NCBI RefSeq assembly: GCF_002904295.1
Contig: NZ_PPHG01000071.1
Coordinates: 168,001 to 232,000, forward strand
Reading direction: 5' to 3'
From: Amycolatopsis sp. CA-128772
GTDB lineage: Bacteria; Actinomycetota; Actinomycetes; Mycobacteriales; Pseudonocardiaceae
DNA: 64,000 nucleotides
The translations under genes were made by a program, and so were the position numbers. This document shows positions 26,027 through 33,596 of the stretch, one piece after another (positions within the stretch are counted from its first letter, which is position 1; every line of letters starts with the position of its first letter). Below the pieces are notes generated by a model, which saw only the letters and a program-made list of their open reading frames with translations, was not told where the DNA came from and did no database searches.

Positions 26027-26097
26027 GCCGCGGACCGTACGGCAGGGCACCGACAGTTTCCGGCCGCTGCCCGTGCGCGCGGACCTACGATGGCGGT

Positions 26098-26670
26098 GTG
26101 GCGGACCTCGACCGGCTCCAGGAAGCCCTGGCGCGCAACGAAGTGCTCGTCGAGCTGCTGCGGCGAGCCGGCGGGTTCGGGCTGCCGGGCTGGTACGTCA
26201 CGGCCGGGTGCGTGGTGCAGACCGTGTGGAACGTCCTGACCGGCCGTGCCGCGACGCACGGCATCGAGGACTACGACCTCTTCTACCACGACCCCGCGGA
26301 CCTGAGCTGGGCCGCGGAAGATCAGGTGATCCGCGCGGTCACCGGCGCCTGCGAAGACCTGCCCGTCGACGTCGAGGTGCGCAACGAGGCTCGCGTGCAC
26401 CTCTGGTACGAAGCGAAGTTCGGTACGCCGTGCCCGCCGTTCGCGAGCACGGAAGCCGCGATCGACGCCTTTCCCGCCGTCTGCTCGTGCGTCGGGATTC
26501 GGCTCGAGACCGGGGGCAGCTGGCTCGTCTACGCACCCTACGGTCTCGACGACCTTTTCGCGATGGTCGTCCGGCCGAACCCGGTGCTCGCACCGCAGGC
26601 CGTCTACGAACGGAAAGCCGTACGGTGGCGGGGCCGGTGGCCCGAGCTGACCGTCTTGACTTCGAGGTAA
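26098..26670 (+). CDS. Nucleotidyltransferase family protein (NTP_transf_6/DUF925)
   Basis: This 190-residue protein belongs to the DUF925 branch of the nucleotidyltransferase superfamily. Conserved regions are WYVTAGCVVQTVWNVLTGR, the metal-binding-like HGIEDYDLFYHDP, a second acid in DLPVDVEVRNEARVHLWY, and APYGLDDLFAMVVRPNP. The GTG start at 26098 gives immediate homology. It stands between the decayed GNAT gene and a quinone oxidoreductase-like gene with which it may share transcription. What it nucleotidylates is unknown for the family. Confidence 0.85.
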   Translation: MADLDRLQEALARNEVLVELLRRAGGFGLPGWYVTAGCVVQTVWNVLTGRAATHGIEDYDLFYHDPADLSWAAEDQVIRAVTGACEDLPVDVEVRNEARVHLWYEAKFGTPCPPFASTEAAIDAFPAVCSCVGIRLETGGSWLVYAPYGLDDLFAMVVRPNPVLAPQAVYERKAVRWRGRWPELTVLTSR

Positions 26671-26692
26671 CTGGAAGTTTGAGACTGGATCC

Positions 26693-27580
26693 ATGAAAGC
26701 CGTCGCGTTCACCGAGCCGGGCGGGCCCGAAGTGCTCCGCGTCCTCGATCTGCCCGAACCGCACGCCGGGCCCGGGGAGGTTCGCGTCCGCGTCAAGGCC
26801 GCCGGGGTGCAGCCCTTCGATGCCGCCGTGCGGGGTGGGTGGGAGCCGCCCGGGCTCGTGCTGGGCTGGCCGCGGGTGCCCGGGAACGAGTTCGCCGGGG
26901 TGGTCGACGAAGGCGAACTCCCCGCCGGTACCGAAGTTCTCGGCTTCACCGCCGTGCGGGCCGCCGCCGAATACATCGTCGTGCCCGCTTCCGATGTGAC
27001 GCCCAAGCCGGCCGAAATGCCCTGGGACGTCGCCGGCGGGTTCACCGCCGGGACGCAGACCGCGTCGATCGCGCTGGAGGCGCTCGAGCTGCGGGCGGGG
27101 GAGACGCTGCTCGTCCACGGCGCCGCCGGGTCGGTCGGCGCCGCCGCCGTTCAGCTCGCGAAACTCAACGGCGCCAAAGTGATCGGCACCGCGAGCGAGG
27201 CCAACCACGACTACCTGCGCGAGCTGGGGGCGCTCCCCGTCGTCTACGGTGAAGGGCTGCGGGACCGCGTCGCGCCACTGGGGGTCGACGTCGTGCTCGA
27301 CGGCGCCGGCGGGGAAGCGCTCGACCTCTTACTCGAACTGGTGAGGGACCGGAACCGGATCCTCACGCTCGTCGACCACCACCGGGCCGCGGAACTCGGC
27401 GTGCTCGTCTCGAAGTCCGGACGCTCCGCCGCCCGGCTCGCCGAACTGGCCGCGCTCTACGCGAAGGGTGACTTGCGCTTTCTCGTGCGCCGCGCGTACC
27501 CGTACCCCGAGGCGGCGGCCGCACACCGGGAAATCGAGACCGGGCACGGCCGGGGAAAAACAGTTCTCATGTTCCCCTGA
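26693..27580 (+). CDS. NADP-dependent quinone oxidoreductase-like (MDR family) protein
   Basis: This 295-residue medium-chain reductase of the zeta-crystallin/quinone oxidoreductase type lacks zinc ligands. The N-terminal GroES-like domain starts MKAVAFTEPGGPEVLRVLDL. The nucleotide-binding motif is LLVHGAAGSVGAAAVQLAK, followed by NGAKVIGTASEANHDYLREL. It would reduce a quinone or alpha,beta-unsaturated carbonyl with NADPH in the cytoplasm. The gap of 22 bases after the nucleotidyltransferase gene is short enough for an operon. Confidence 0.87.
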   Translation: MKAVAFTEPGGPEVLRVLDLPEPHAGPGEVRVRVKAAGVQPFDAAVRGGWEPPGLVLGWPRVPGNEFAGVVDEGELPAGTEVLGFTAVRAAAEYIVVPASDVTPKPAEMPWDVAGGFTAGTQTASIALEALELRAGETLLVHGAAGSVGAAAVQLAKLNGAKVIGTASEANHDYLRELGALPVVYGEGLRDRVAPLGVDVVLDGAGGEALDLLLELVRDRNRILTLVDHHRAAELGVLVSKSGRSAARLAELAALYAKGDLRFLVRRAYPYPEAAAAHREIETGHGRGKTVLMFP

Positions 27581-27662
27581 TCGTTCCAGTATGTGGGCCG
27601 ACGGCCGTTCCCGACTTTGGTCGGTGGAATCCCGGCCGGTCGCTCCTTAGATTCTCCCCATT

Positions 27663-27678
27663 ACACCCAGTTGGGTGT
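27663..27678. promoter_or_regulatory. Palindrome ACACCCAGTTGGGTGT before the protease gene
   Basis: This is a 16-bp inverted repeat with perfect 7-bp arms around GT, 39-54 bases upstream of the protease ATG. Its position fits an operator or a promoter-proximal stem. No regulator is encoded nearby to assign to it. Confidence 0.45.
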
Positions 27679-27716
27679 CATTCGGTCGAGTGGCCGAGTA
27701 CCACAGGGAGACATCG

Positions 27717-29621
27717 ATGGTGAGATTCAGCCGGGTCGCCGCGCACGCGGTTCCGCTGACGGTCGGCACGCTGCTGCTGACCACCGGGGTTGCGGCGGCG
27801 CAGCCGTCCACCGTGGACGCGGCCACCGCGCGCACCGAGGCGGGCATCAGCGCGCTTCAGAGCATCAAGCAGAGCCTGAGCCCCGCGGAGCGCAAGCAAT
27901 CGAGCCAGCTGGTCGTCGAGAAGCGGTTGCGGGCCGACCGGTCGCTGGCCGCGAAACTGCCCGAATACCGCTCGGGCGTCGGCGTGAGCTCCACCGGCAC
28001 CGTCGCGGTCGACATCTCCTCCCGTGACCAGGGCGTCGCCAACGCCGTCAAGGCGGCGGGCGGCACCGTCCGCTTCGCCACGCCGGACGGGGCCGTCCGC
28101 GCCGACCTGCCGCTGTCCGCACTGGACGCGATCGCCGGCCGCGCCGACGTCGTCGAGGTGAAACCCGCCGCGCAGGCCACGACCTGGCGCGAGCCGGGCA
28201 ACCGCGACGCCCGCCAGTCGGTGGCCGCGCAGGCCGCCGCCGCGACGCAGGTGTCCGAGGGGGACAAGGCGCACGGCGCCGACGCCGCCCGCGCCACCTA
28301 CGGCGTCAGCGGCGCCGGCACCAAGGTGTGCGTGCTCTCCGACGGCGTCGACTCCCTGGCGAAGTCGCAGGGCGCCGGCGAGCTGCCCGCGGTGGACGTC
28401 CTGTCCGGCCAGAAGGGCAGCGGCGACGAGGGCACCGCGATGCTCGAGATCATCCACGACCTCGCGCCGAACGCGACCCTCGGCTTCGCCACCGCGTTCA
28501 CCAGCGAGGCGAGCTTCGCCGCGAACATCCGCGCGCTGCGCACCACCGGCAAGTGCCGGATCATCGTCGACGACGTCTCCTACTTCGACGAGTCGCCGTT
28601 CCAGGACACGCAGGTCGCGCAGGCGGTCAACGACGTGACCGCGGCGGGCGTGCTCTACTTCTCCTCGGCCGGCAACTCGGGCAACGTGACCGACGGCACC
28701 AGCGGCTACTACGAAGGCGACTTCCGCGCGTCTTCGACGAAGATCAGCGGTGTCACCGGCACGCCGCACGACTTCGACCCCAGCAGCACCACGCAGAACT
28801 TCGACGCGCTTTCGGCCGGCTCGCTCGGCAAGCCGGTGACGCTGTTCTGGTCCGACCCGTGGGGCCGGTCCGCCAACGACTACGACCTGTTCATCCTGAA
28901 CTCCGCGGGCAGCGTCGTGGCCTCCAGCGAGAACGCGCAGTCCGGCTCGCAGAACCCGTACGAGATCGCGAACGTGCCGGCCACCGGCTCGGGCTACAAG
29001 GTCGCGGTCGTCAAGTACAGCGGCGCCGACCGGTTCCTCGCGCTGAACGTGATCCGCGGCCGGTTCGTGGCTTCGGGTTCGCTCAAGGCGTTCAGCACCA
29101 ACGGCGTCACGAACGGCCACTCGGCCGCGGCGGCCGCGTTCAGTGTCGCGGCGGCGCCGGCGGCGGGCGCGTTCAGCCGTCCGCTGGAGACCGGTGACCC
29201 GGCCAACCCGGCCGGCCCGTACCCCGGCCTGTTCACCGCGTCGAGCAAGTGGGAGCGGTTCTCCTCCGACGGCAAGCGCCGACTGTTCTACAACGCGGAC
29301 GGCACCGCGATCACCCCGGGCAACGTCTCCTCGACCGGCGGCACGGTCCGCAGCAAGCCGGACATCACCGCGGCCGACGGCGTGGCGACGTCGGTGACCG
29401 GCTTCCAGCCGTTCTTCGGTACGTCGGCGGCGGCCCCGCACGCGGCGGCCATCGCGGCCCTGCTGTTGTCCGGCAAGCCGGCGGCGACCCCGGCGCAGAT
29501 CCGCTCGGCCCTGGTGTCCTCGGCGATCGACCTCGGCGCCCCGGGCTTCGACACGGTGACCGGCACCGGCGTGATCATGGCCGGCCCGGCGCTGGCCGCG
29601 CTGGGCGTGCCGGCCAAGTAG
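27717..29621 (+). CDS. Secreted S8-like serine peptidase with non-canonical active-site residue
   Basis: This 634-residue exported protein is built like a subtilase. A signal peptide (1-28, AAAQP) is followed by a propeptide-like region to about 190 and a subtilisin-fold catalytic domain. The aspartate is D209 (CVLSDGVDS), the oxyanion asparagine N320 (YFSSAGNSG) and the serine S570 (FFGTSAAAPHAA). Where S8 enzymes have the HGT histidine, this protein reads DEGTAMLEIIHD, with E238 in place of histidine. A large insert (about 340-500) separates N320 from S570. A glutamate/aspartate/serine set recalls sedolisins, though the order and motifs are subtilase-like. Activity is uncertain. The ATG at 27717 follows GGGAGACATCG. 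Confidence 0.85.
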   Translation: MVRFSRVAAHAVPLTVGTLLLTTGVAAAQPSTVDAATARTEAGISALQSIKQSLSPAERKQSSQLVVEKRLRADRSLAAKLPEYRSGVGVSSTGTVAVDISSRDQGVANAVKAAGGTVRFATPDGAVRADLPLSALDAIAGRADVVEVKPAAQATTWREPGNRDARQSVAAQAAAATQVSEGDKAHGADAARATYGVSGAGTKVCVLSDGVDSLAKSQGAGELPAVDVLSGQKGSGDEGTAMLEIIHDLAPNATLGFATAFTSEASFAANIRALRTTGKCRIIVDDVSYFDESPFQDTQVAQAVNDVTAAGVLYFSSAGNSGNVTDGTSGYYEGDFRASSTKISGVTGTPHDFDPSSTTQNFDALSAGSLGKPVTLFWSDPWGRSANDYDLFILNSAGSVVASSENAQSGSQNPYEIANVPATGSGYKVAVVKYSGADRFLALNVIRGRFVASGSLKAFSTNGVTNGHSAAAAAFSVAAAPAAGAFSRPLETGDPANPAGPYPGLFTASSKWERFSSDGKRRLFYNADGTAITPGNVSSTGGTVRSKPDITAADGVATSVTGFQPFFGTSAAAPHAAAIAALLLSGKPAATPAQIRSALVSSAIDLGAPGFDTVTGTGVIMAGPALAALGVPAK

Positions 29622-29634
29622 CACCCCGCACCGG

Positions 29635-29669
29635 ACCGGCCCGGCGAGCAGCGCGCTCGCTGGGCCGGT
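29635..29669. terminator. Strong hairpin between protease and methyltransferase genes
   Basis: ACCGGCCCGGCGAGC (29635-29649) pairs with GCTCGCTGGGCCGGT (29655-29669) over 15 positions with one G-U pair and a 5-base loop. It sits between convergent gene ends at 29621 and 29674, so it can stop transcription from both sides. Confidence 0.7.
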
Positions 29670-29673
29670 TCCG

Positions 29674-30306
29674 TCACGGGCGGCCGGTGACCAGGAGGTG
29701 GAAGCCGAGCCCGCCGCCGGCGAGCCGTTCGTGGGCCCGTACTTCCAGCCCGGCGCGCCCCAGCGCGGCCTCGACGTGGTCCAGGGGACGAATCCGGAAA
29801 CCGTTGCGGGTCAGCATTTCGGCGCGGTTCATCGCGTCCGGATCGCCGATGCCGAGCACGAACCGGCCGTCCGGCCGCAGCACGCGGGCGATCTCGGCGA
29901 GGGCGGCGTCGAGGTCGTCGATGAAGTAGATGGTGTTGGTCGAGACGATCACGTCGACCGAAGCGGCGGCCAGGGGGAGCGCCGTCATCGAGCCTTCGTG
30001 CACCTGCAGCCGGCCCGCGGCGATCTCCCGGCGGAACGTCTTGCGGGCGCGCTCGAGCATCGTCAGGGAGATGTCCACGCCGTGAACCTCGCCGGCTTCC
30101 CGCAGCAGCAGGGAGAGGCCCAGCCCGCCGCCGAAGCCGACGTCGAGGCCCGTTTCGGTGCGGCCGGGCTTCAGCGCGGCGACCGCCCGCACGACCACCG
30201 CCCGGTTCCGGCGGTTGAGCATCGCGCCGACGATCCGCCCTCGCAGGCCGTTAGGGTGGCCGAGTTGCCGGGCCAGCCCGGCCTGGAAGCTCTCGCGAAG
30301 TCCCAT
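29674..30306 (-). CDS. Class I SAM-dependent methyltransferase
   Basis: This 210-residue methyltransferase has a Rossmann-type SAM-binding core: motif I GLDVGFGGGLGLSLLL, motif II region VHGVDISLTMLERARK, and motif IV VDVIVSTNTIYFIDDLDAAL. The fold and length match ubiE/small-molecule methyltransferases. It is divergent from an SDR gene with only 21 bases between coding starts, so the two share a promoter region. The substrate is unknown. Confidence 0.85.
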   Translation of the reverse strand: MGLRESFQAGLARQLGHPNGLRGRIVGAMLNRRNRAVVVRAVAALKPGRTETGLDVGFGGGLGLSLLLREAGEVHGVDISLTMLERARKTFRREIAAGRLQVHEGSMTALPLAAASVDVIVSTNTIYFIDDLDAALAEIARVLRPDGRFVLGIGDPDAMNRAEMLTRNGFRIRPLDHVEAALGRAGLEVRAHERLAGGGLGFHLLVTGRP

Positions 30307-30327
30307 GCGGGCAGTCTAGGAGGAACG

Positions 30328-31062
30328 ATGGCGAAGGTGGCAGTGGTCACCGGGGCGGGTTCGGGCATCGGACGAGCGGTGGCCCGCGCGCTCCTGGCGG
30401 ACGGCTACCGCGTCGCCCTGGCCGGCCGGCGCGCTTCGGCGTTGGAGGTAACCGCGTCGGGCTTCGAGAACGCGCTCGCCGTGCCCACCGACGTGTCCGA
30501 CGAAGGCTCGGTCGAAGCACTCTTCGAAACCGTGCGCGACCGGTGGGGGCGGCTCGACCTGCTCTTCAACAACGCCGGGATCTCCGCCGGAGGGACGGTC
30601 GCCGACCTGTCCGTCGAGGACTGGAAGCGGACCGTCGACGTCAACCTCACCGGGATGTTCCTCTGCGCGCGCCAGGCCGTGCGGCTGATGAAGGACCAGG
30701 ACCCCCGCGGCGGCCGGATCGTCAACAACGGCTCGATCTCGGCGCACGTCCCGCGGCCGGCGAGCGTCGCCTACACCGCGACCAAGCACGCCGTCACCGG
30801 CCTGACCCGGTCGATTTCCCTGGACGGCCGGGCCTGGAACGTCGCCTGCGGCCAGCTCGACATCGGCAACGCGGCCACCGAGATGACCGAGCGGATGGCC
30901 GCCGGCATCCCGCAGCCGGACGGCCGGGTGGTGGCGGAGCCGACGTTCGACGTCCGCCACGTCGCCGACGCGGTCCGGTACATGGCGGGGCTGCCGCTCG
31001 ACGCGAACGTCCAGTTCCTGACCGTCACGGCGACGACCATGCCGTTCATCGGCCGCGGCTAG
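30328..31062 (+). CDS. SDR-family NAD(P)-dependent oxidoreductase
   Basis: This 244-residue classical short-chain dehydrogenase has the cofactor motif VTGAGSGIGRAVARAL, the NNAG motif in LLFNNAGISAGG, and the catalytic set with serine in NNGSISAH and YTATK in SVAYTATKHA. The ATG at 30328 follows TAGGAGGAACG, an excellent ribosome site. Its stop codon shares CTAG with the stop of the convergent PRISE-like SDR gene. It is a cytoplasmic alcohol/ketone oxidoreductase of unknown substrate. Confidence 0.9.
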   Translation: MAKVAVVTGAGSGIGRAVARALLADGYRVALAGRRASALEVTASGFENALAVPTDVSDEGSVEALFETVRDRWGRLDLLFNNAGISAGGTVADLSVEDWKRTVDVNLTGMFLCARQAVRLMKDQDPRGGRIVNNGSISAHVPRPASVAYTATKHAVTGLTRSISLDGRAWNVACGQLDIGNAATEMTERMAAGIPQPDGRVVAEPTFDVRHVADAVRYMAGLPLDANVQFLTVTATTMPFIGRG

Positions 31063-32078
31063 GGGATCACCCGGGCCTTCCGGAACTCGTCGAAGAGCCG
31101 GTAGAACATCTGCTCCGTCTCGACGTACTCGTGGAACCCCGCCCGGCGCGCCTTCGACGTGTCCGCGAACATGTCGTAGTCCCAGCCGAACACGAAGTCG
31201 CCGAACGCCCATGATGCCGAAACGTCCGCATAGGACGCCGAAAGGCCGTGGCGTTCCGCCAATGACGTCCACAGTGGACCCTTGTCCGCCATGACGTCCG
31301 CCAGGGACATCGGCAGCGGCGGGGCGACTTCCAGGCCGAAGTACGCCGCCAGTTTCGGCCAGAGCTCGCGCCAGCGGAACAGGTCGCCGTTGGCGATGTT
31401 GAACGCGCCCTGGTGGCCGGTGGCCCAGACCGTGGCCGCGGCCAGGAGGCCCGCGTCCGTCATCTCCAGCAGGCTGTCGTACGCCCCCGGCCGGCCCGGG
31501 AACCGCAGCGGGAGCCCGAGTTCCTTCGAAATCGACGCGTACACCGCGATCACCAGCGCGAGGTTCATCGGGTTGCCCAGCGCGGTGCCGCCGACCACCG
31601 ACGGCCGGATCGCCGACCACGTCCAGGAACCCGCCCGCCGCTCGAGGAACTGCTGCTGGTCGACGTTGAACTCCGGCGGCATGTGCCCGGCGTCGGTCTC
31701 GCGCGCCGGGGTCTTGAACGGCCCGAGGTGCGCGCCGTACACCTTGTAGCCCTGCATCAGGCTGACGTGCTCGAGGCCGGGGGCCGCCGCCTCGACGGCG
31801 TCGACGAGGTTCGTCAGCATCGCCAGGTTCGGCGGGACCAGCTCGGCCCACGTCGGTTTGTCCTGGTAGGCGGCGTAGAAGAGGTGCGTCGCCGCGGTCA
31901 GGGGAGCGAGCGTCGCGCGGGTGCCGGCGGGGTCGAGCAGGTCGACGGCGACCGCGCCCGGGCCGCCGCGGCGGGAGAGGCCGACGACGTTCCAGCCGCC
32001 GTCCGCCCGCAGGTGCTCGACCAAGTTCTTGCCGATGATGCCGTTCGCGCCGGCGACCAGTGCTGTCTTGCGTTCCAT
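31059..32078 (-). CDS. Atypical SDR, progesterone 5-beta-reductase/PRISE-like
   Basis: This 339-residue extended SDR resembles the PRISE (progesterone 5-beta-reductase/iridoid synthase-like) group, which reduces enone double bonds. The N-terminal cofactor motif is ALVAGANGIIGKNLVEHL. The family active-site segment appears as LMQGYKVYGAHLGPFK, where the K and Y fall at the expected places of the TGxKHY motif. The ATG at 32078 is chosen because it precedes the cofactor motif directly. It is divergent from a LysR regulator 70 bp away, which very probably controls it. Confidence 0.85.
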   Translation of the reverse strand: MERKTALVAGANGIIGKNLVEHLRADGGWNVVGLSRRGGPGAVAVDLLDPAGTRATLAPLTAATHLFYAAYQDKPTWAELVPPNLAMLTNLVDAVEAAAPGLEHVSLMQGYKVYGAHLGPFKTPARETDAGHMPPEFNVDQQQFLERRAGSWTWSAIRPSVVGGTALGNPMNLALVIAVYASISKELGLPLRFPGRPGAYDSLLEMTDAGLLAAATVWATGHQGAFNIANGDLFRWRELWPKLAAYFGLEVAPPLPMSLADVMADKGPLWTSLAERHGLSASYADVSASWAFGDFVFGWDYDMFADTSKARRAGFHEYVETEQMFYRLFDEFRKARVIP

Positions 32079-32105
32079 GACTTCAGCTTCGGCCGGACAT
32101 GCGGA

Positions 32106-32120
32106 TAAGTCCAAGGCTTA
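32106..32120. promoter_or_regulatory. LysR-type palindrome TAAGTCCAAGGCTTA
   Basis: The sequence has 4-bp arms TAAG/CTTA around TCCAAGG, in the 70-bp gap between the PRISE-like SDR gene and the divergent LysR gene. Its position 29-43 bases before the LysR start fits a typical LysR recognition box. The assignment is inference. Confidence 0.45.
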
Positions 32121-32148
32121 GTAATCACCACCTCGATAAGCTGTAGTC

Positions 32149-33027
32149 ATGACGAGCCTGCGGCAGCTGGAGTATCTGGTCACCGTGGTCGACACCGGGT
32201 CGTTCACCCGTGCGGCCGAGCAGCTGCACGTGACGCAGCCCGCGTTGTCGCACCAGATGCGGGCCCTCGAACGCAGCCTCGGCGGGCCGCTGCTCGAACG
32301 GCTGCCCCGCGCGGTCCGGCTCACCCCGATGGGCCGGGCGATGCTGCCGCACGCGCGTGCCGCGCTGGCCGACGCCGAACGCGCCCGCTGCGCCGCCCGG
32401 CTGGCGTCCGGCACGACGGCGGGCGAGCTGCAGGTGGCGACGGTCTACTCGATGAGCCTCGGCGTGCTCCCGCCCGCGTTGCGCGTGTGGCGCCGCGACC
32501 GCCCCGAGGTCGACGTCCGGCTGATCGAGTTCCGCCACGCCGACGAGCTGCGCGAGGCGATGGCGGCGGGCGAGGCGGACATCGCGCTCGGCCCGCGTCC
32601 CACCGGCTGGCCGGGGCCGGTGCGCGAGCTGGGCACGGAGGAGTTCGTCGTCGTGCTGCCCGCCGACGGCGCGACCGAGGACGAGGCCACCGGCGAGGTC
32701 GACCTGGCCACGCTCGCGGACTGCGCGTGGGTCCACTACGCCCCGGGCAACGGCCTGGCCGAGCTGGTGGACGCGGCCTGCGCGGCGGCGGGCTTCCGCC
32801 CGCGGCCGGCGGTCCGCACGGAGCAGACGGCGGCGGCCCCGATCCTGGCGGCGGCGGGCCTGGGGCCGGCCCTGGTCCCGGCGAACGTCCTGCCGGCCCG
32901 GTTCGAAGGCCGGGTGCTGCGGCCGTCGGTGCCGGTCCGGCGGGTCCTGGCGGCCTACACCCGGGCGGCGGTGGACCCGCTGACCTCGGCGTTCATCGAG
33001 ACCTTGGCCGAGCACGCGGTGGTCTAG
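32149..33027 (+). CDS. LysR-family transcriptional regulator
   Basis: This 292-residue regulator begins with the LysR winged helix (SLRQLEYLVTVVDTGSFTRAAEQL, shown in part: FTRAAEQLHVTQPALSHQMR). A periplasmic-binding-type effector domain follows from about residue 90. It is divergent from the PRISE-like SDR gene, the usual arrangement for a LysR protein and its target. Its stop overlaps that of the convergent nucleotidyltransferase gene in CTAG. The inducer is unknown. Confidence 0.92.
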   Translation: MTSLRQLEYLVTVVDTGSFTRAAEQLHVTQPALSHQMRALERSLGGPLLERLPRAVRLTPMGRAMLPHARAALADAERARCAARLASGTTAGELQVATVYSMSLGVLPPALRVWRRDRPEVDVRLIEFRHADELREAMAAGEADIALGPRPTGWPGPVRELGTEEFVVVLPADGATEDEATGEVDLATLADCAWVHYAPGNGLAELVDAACAAAGFRPRPAVRTEQTAAAPILAAAGLGPALVPANVLPARFEGRVLRPSVPVRRVLAAYTRAAVDPLTSAFIETLAEHAVV

Positions 33028-33596
33028 AGGCGGTCCTGCCAGGGGTGGGTGTCCTCGAGTGCGTCCGCGAGCCACCGTCGCTGAGCGGTGTCGAGCACCG
33101 GGAGCACCGCGGCGAAGTCCTGCTCGTCCTTGGGCCGGGTGCCGTGGGCCTTGGCGAACAGCTGCACCTCGGGCGCCAGGTAGGGGACGCCGTCCGGCGA
33201 GACCCTGCCGAGCTCGGCGACCGGCCGCCGCACGGCCGGATCGCGGCGGGAAACCCACTCGTTCCCCCGTGCCTCGTCGAGCATGACCTGGATCCGCCAC
33301 GGTGCGGCCGCCGCCGGGCGGCACCACACGTCGTCGATCCCGGTGGACAGCAGCTCGCCGCGCGCCCACGGGCGCAGCGTGCCCGGCGGGTCCGCCGCCC
33401 ACCACTCCCACGACGGCAGCGCCGCCTGGACGGCGAGCTGATCGCGCCGCAGCAGCAGCACGTCGACGTCGCCGTGCTCGCGGAACGCGCGGCCGGCGGC
33501 CAGTTCGATCGCGTACCCGCCGGCGATCCACCACGGCACGCCGGTGCCGGCGAACAGCCGGGCGACCTCGGGCAGCGGCGCGGGGTCCCAGCTCAC
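33024..33596 (-). CDS. Nucleotidyltransferase domain protein (aminoglycoside adenylyltransferase-like)
   Basis: This 190-residue protein has the nucleotidyltransferase pattern PWWIAGGYAIELAAGRAFRE followed by HGDVDVLLLRRDQ, where the GG and the DxD acids match the catalytic centre of LinB/AadB-like adenylyltransferases. C-terminal conserved parts are YLAPEVQLFAKAHGTRPKDEQDF. The GTG start at 33596 overlaps the TGA of the substrate-binding lipoprotein gene, so it is coupled to that gene. Relatives include antibiotic-modifying enzymes, but most environmental members are of unknown function; resistance should not be assumed. Confidence 0.8.
   Translation of the reverse strand: MSWDPAPLPEVARLFAGTGVPWWIAGGYAIELAAGRAFREHGDVDVLLLRRDQLAVQAALPSWEWWAADPPGTLRPWARGELLSTGIDDVWCRPAAAAPWRIQVMLDEARGNEWVSRRDPAVRRPVAELGRVSPDGVPYLAPEVQLFAKAHGTRPKDEQDFAAVLPVLDTAQRRWLADALEDTHPWQDRL

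Noticed and set aside
32106..32120. Exact T-N11-A LysR box
   Set aside because: The palindrome has T-N13-A spacing; it is listed as a candidate site with low confidence and not as a consensus box.
33024..33596. Antibiotic resistance gene by similarity to aminoglycoside adenylyltransferases
   Set aside because: Only the general nucleotidyltransferase pattern is visible; most such actinobacterial proteins have no shown resistance role.
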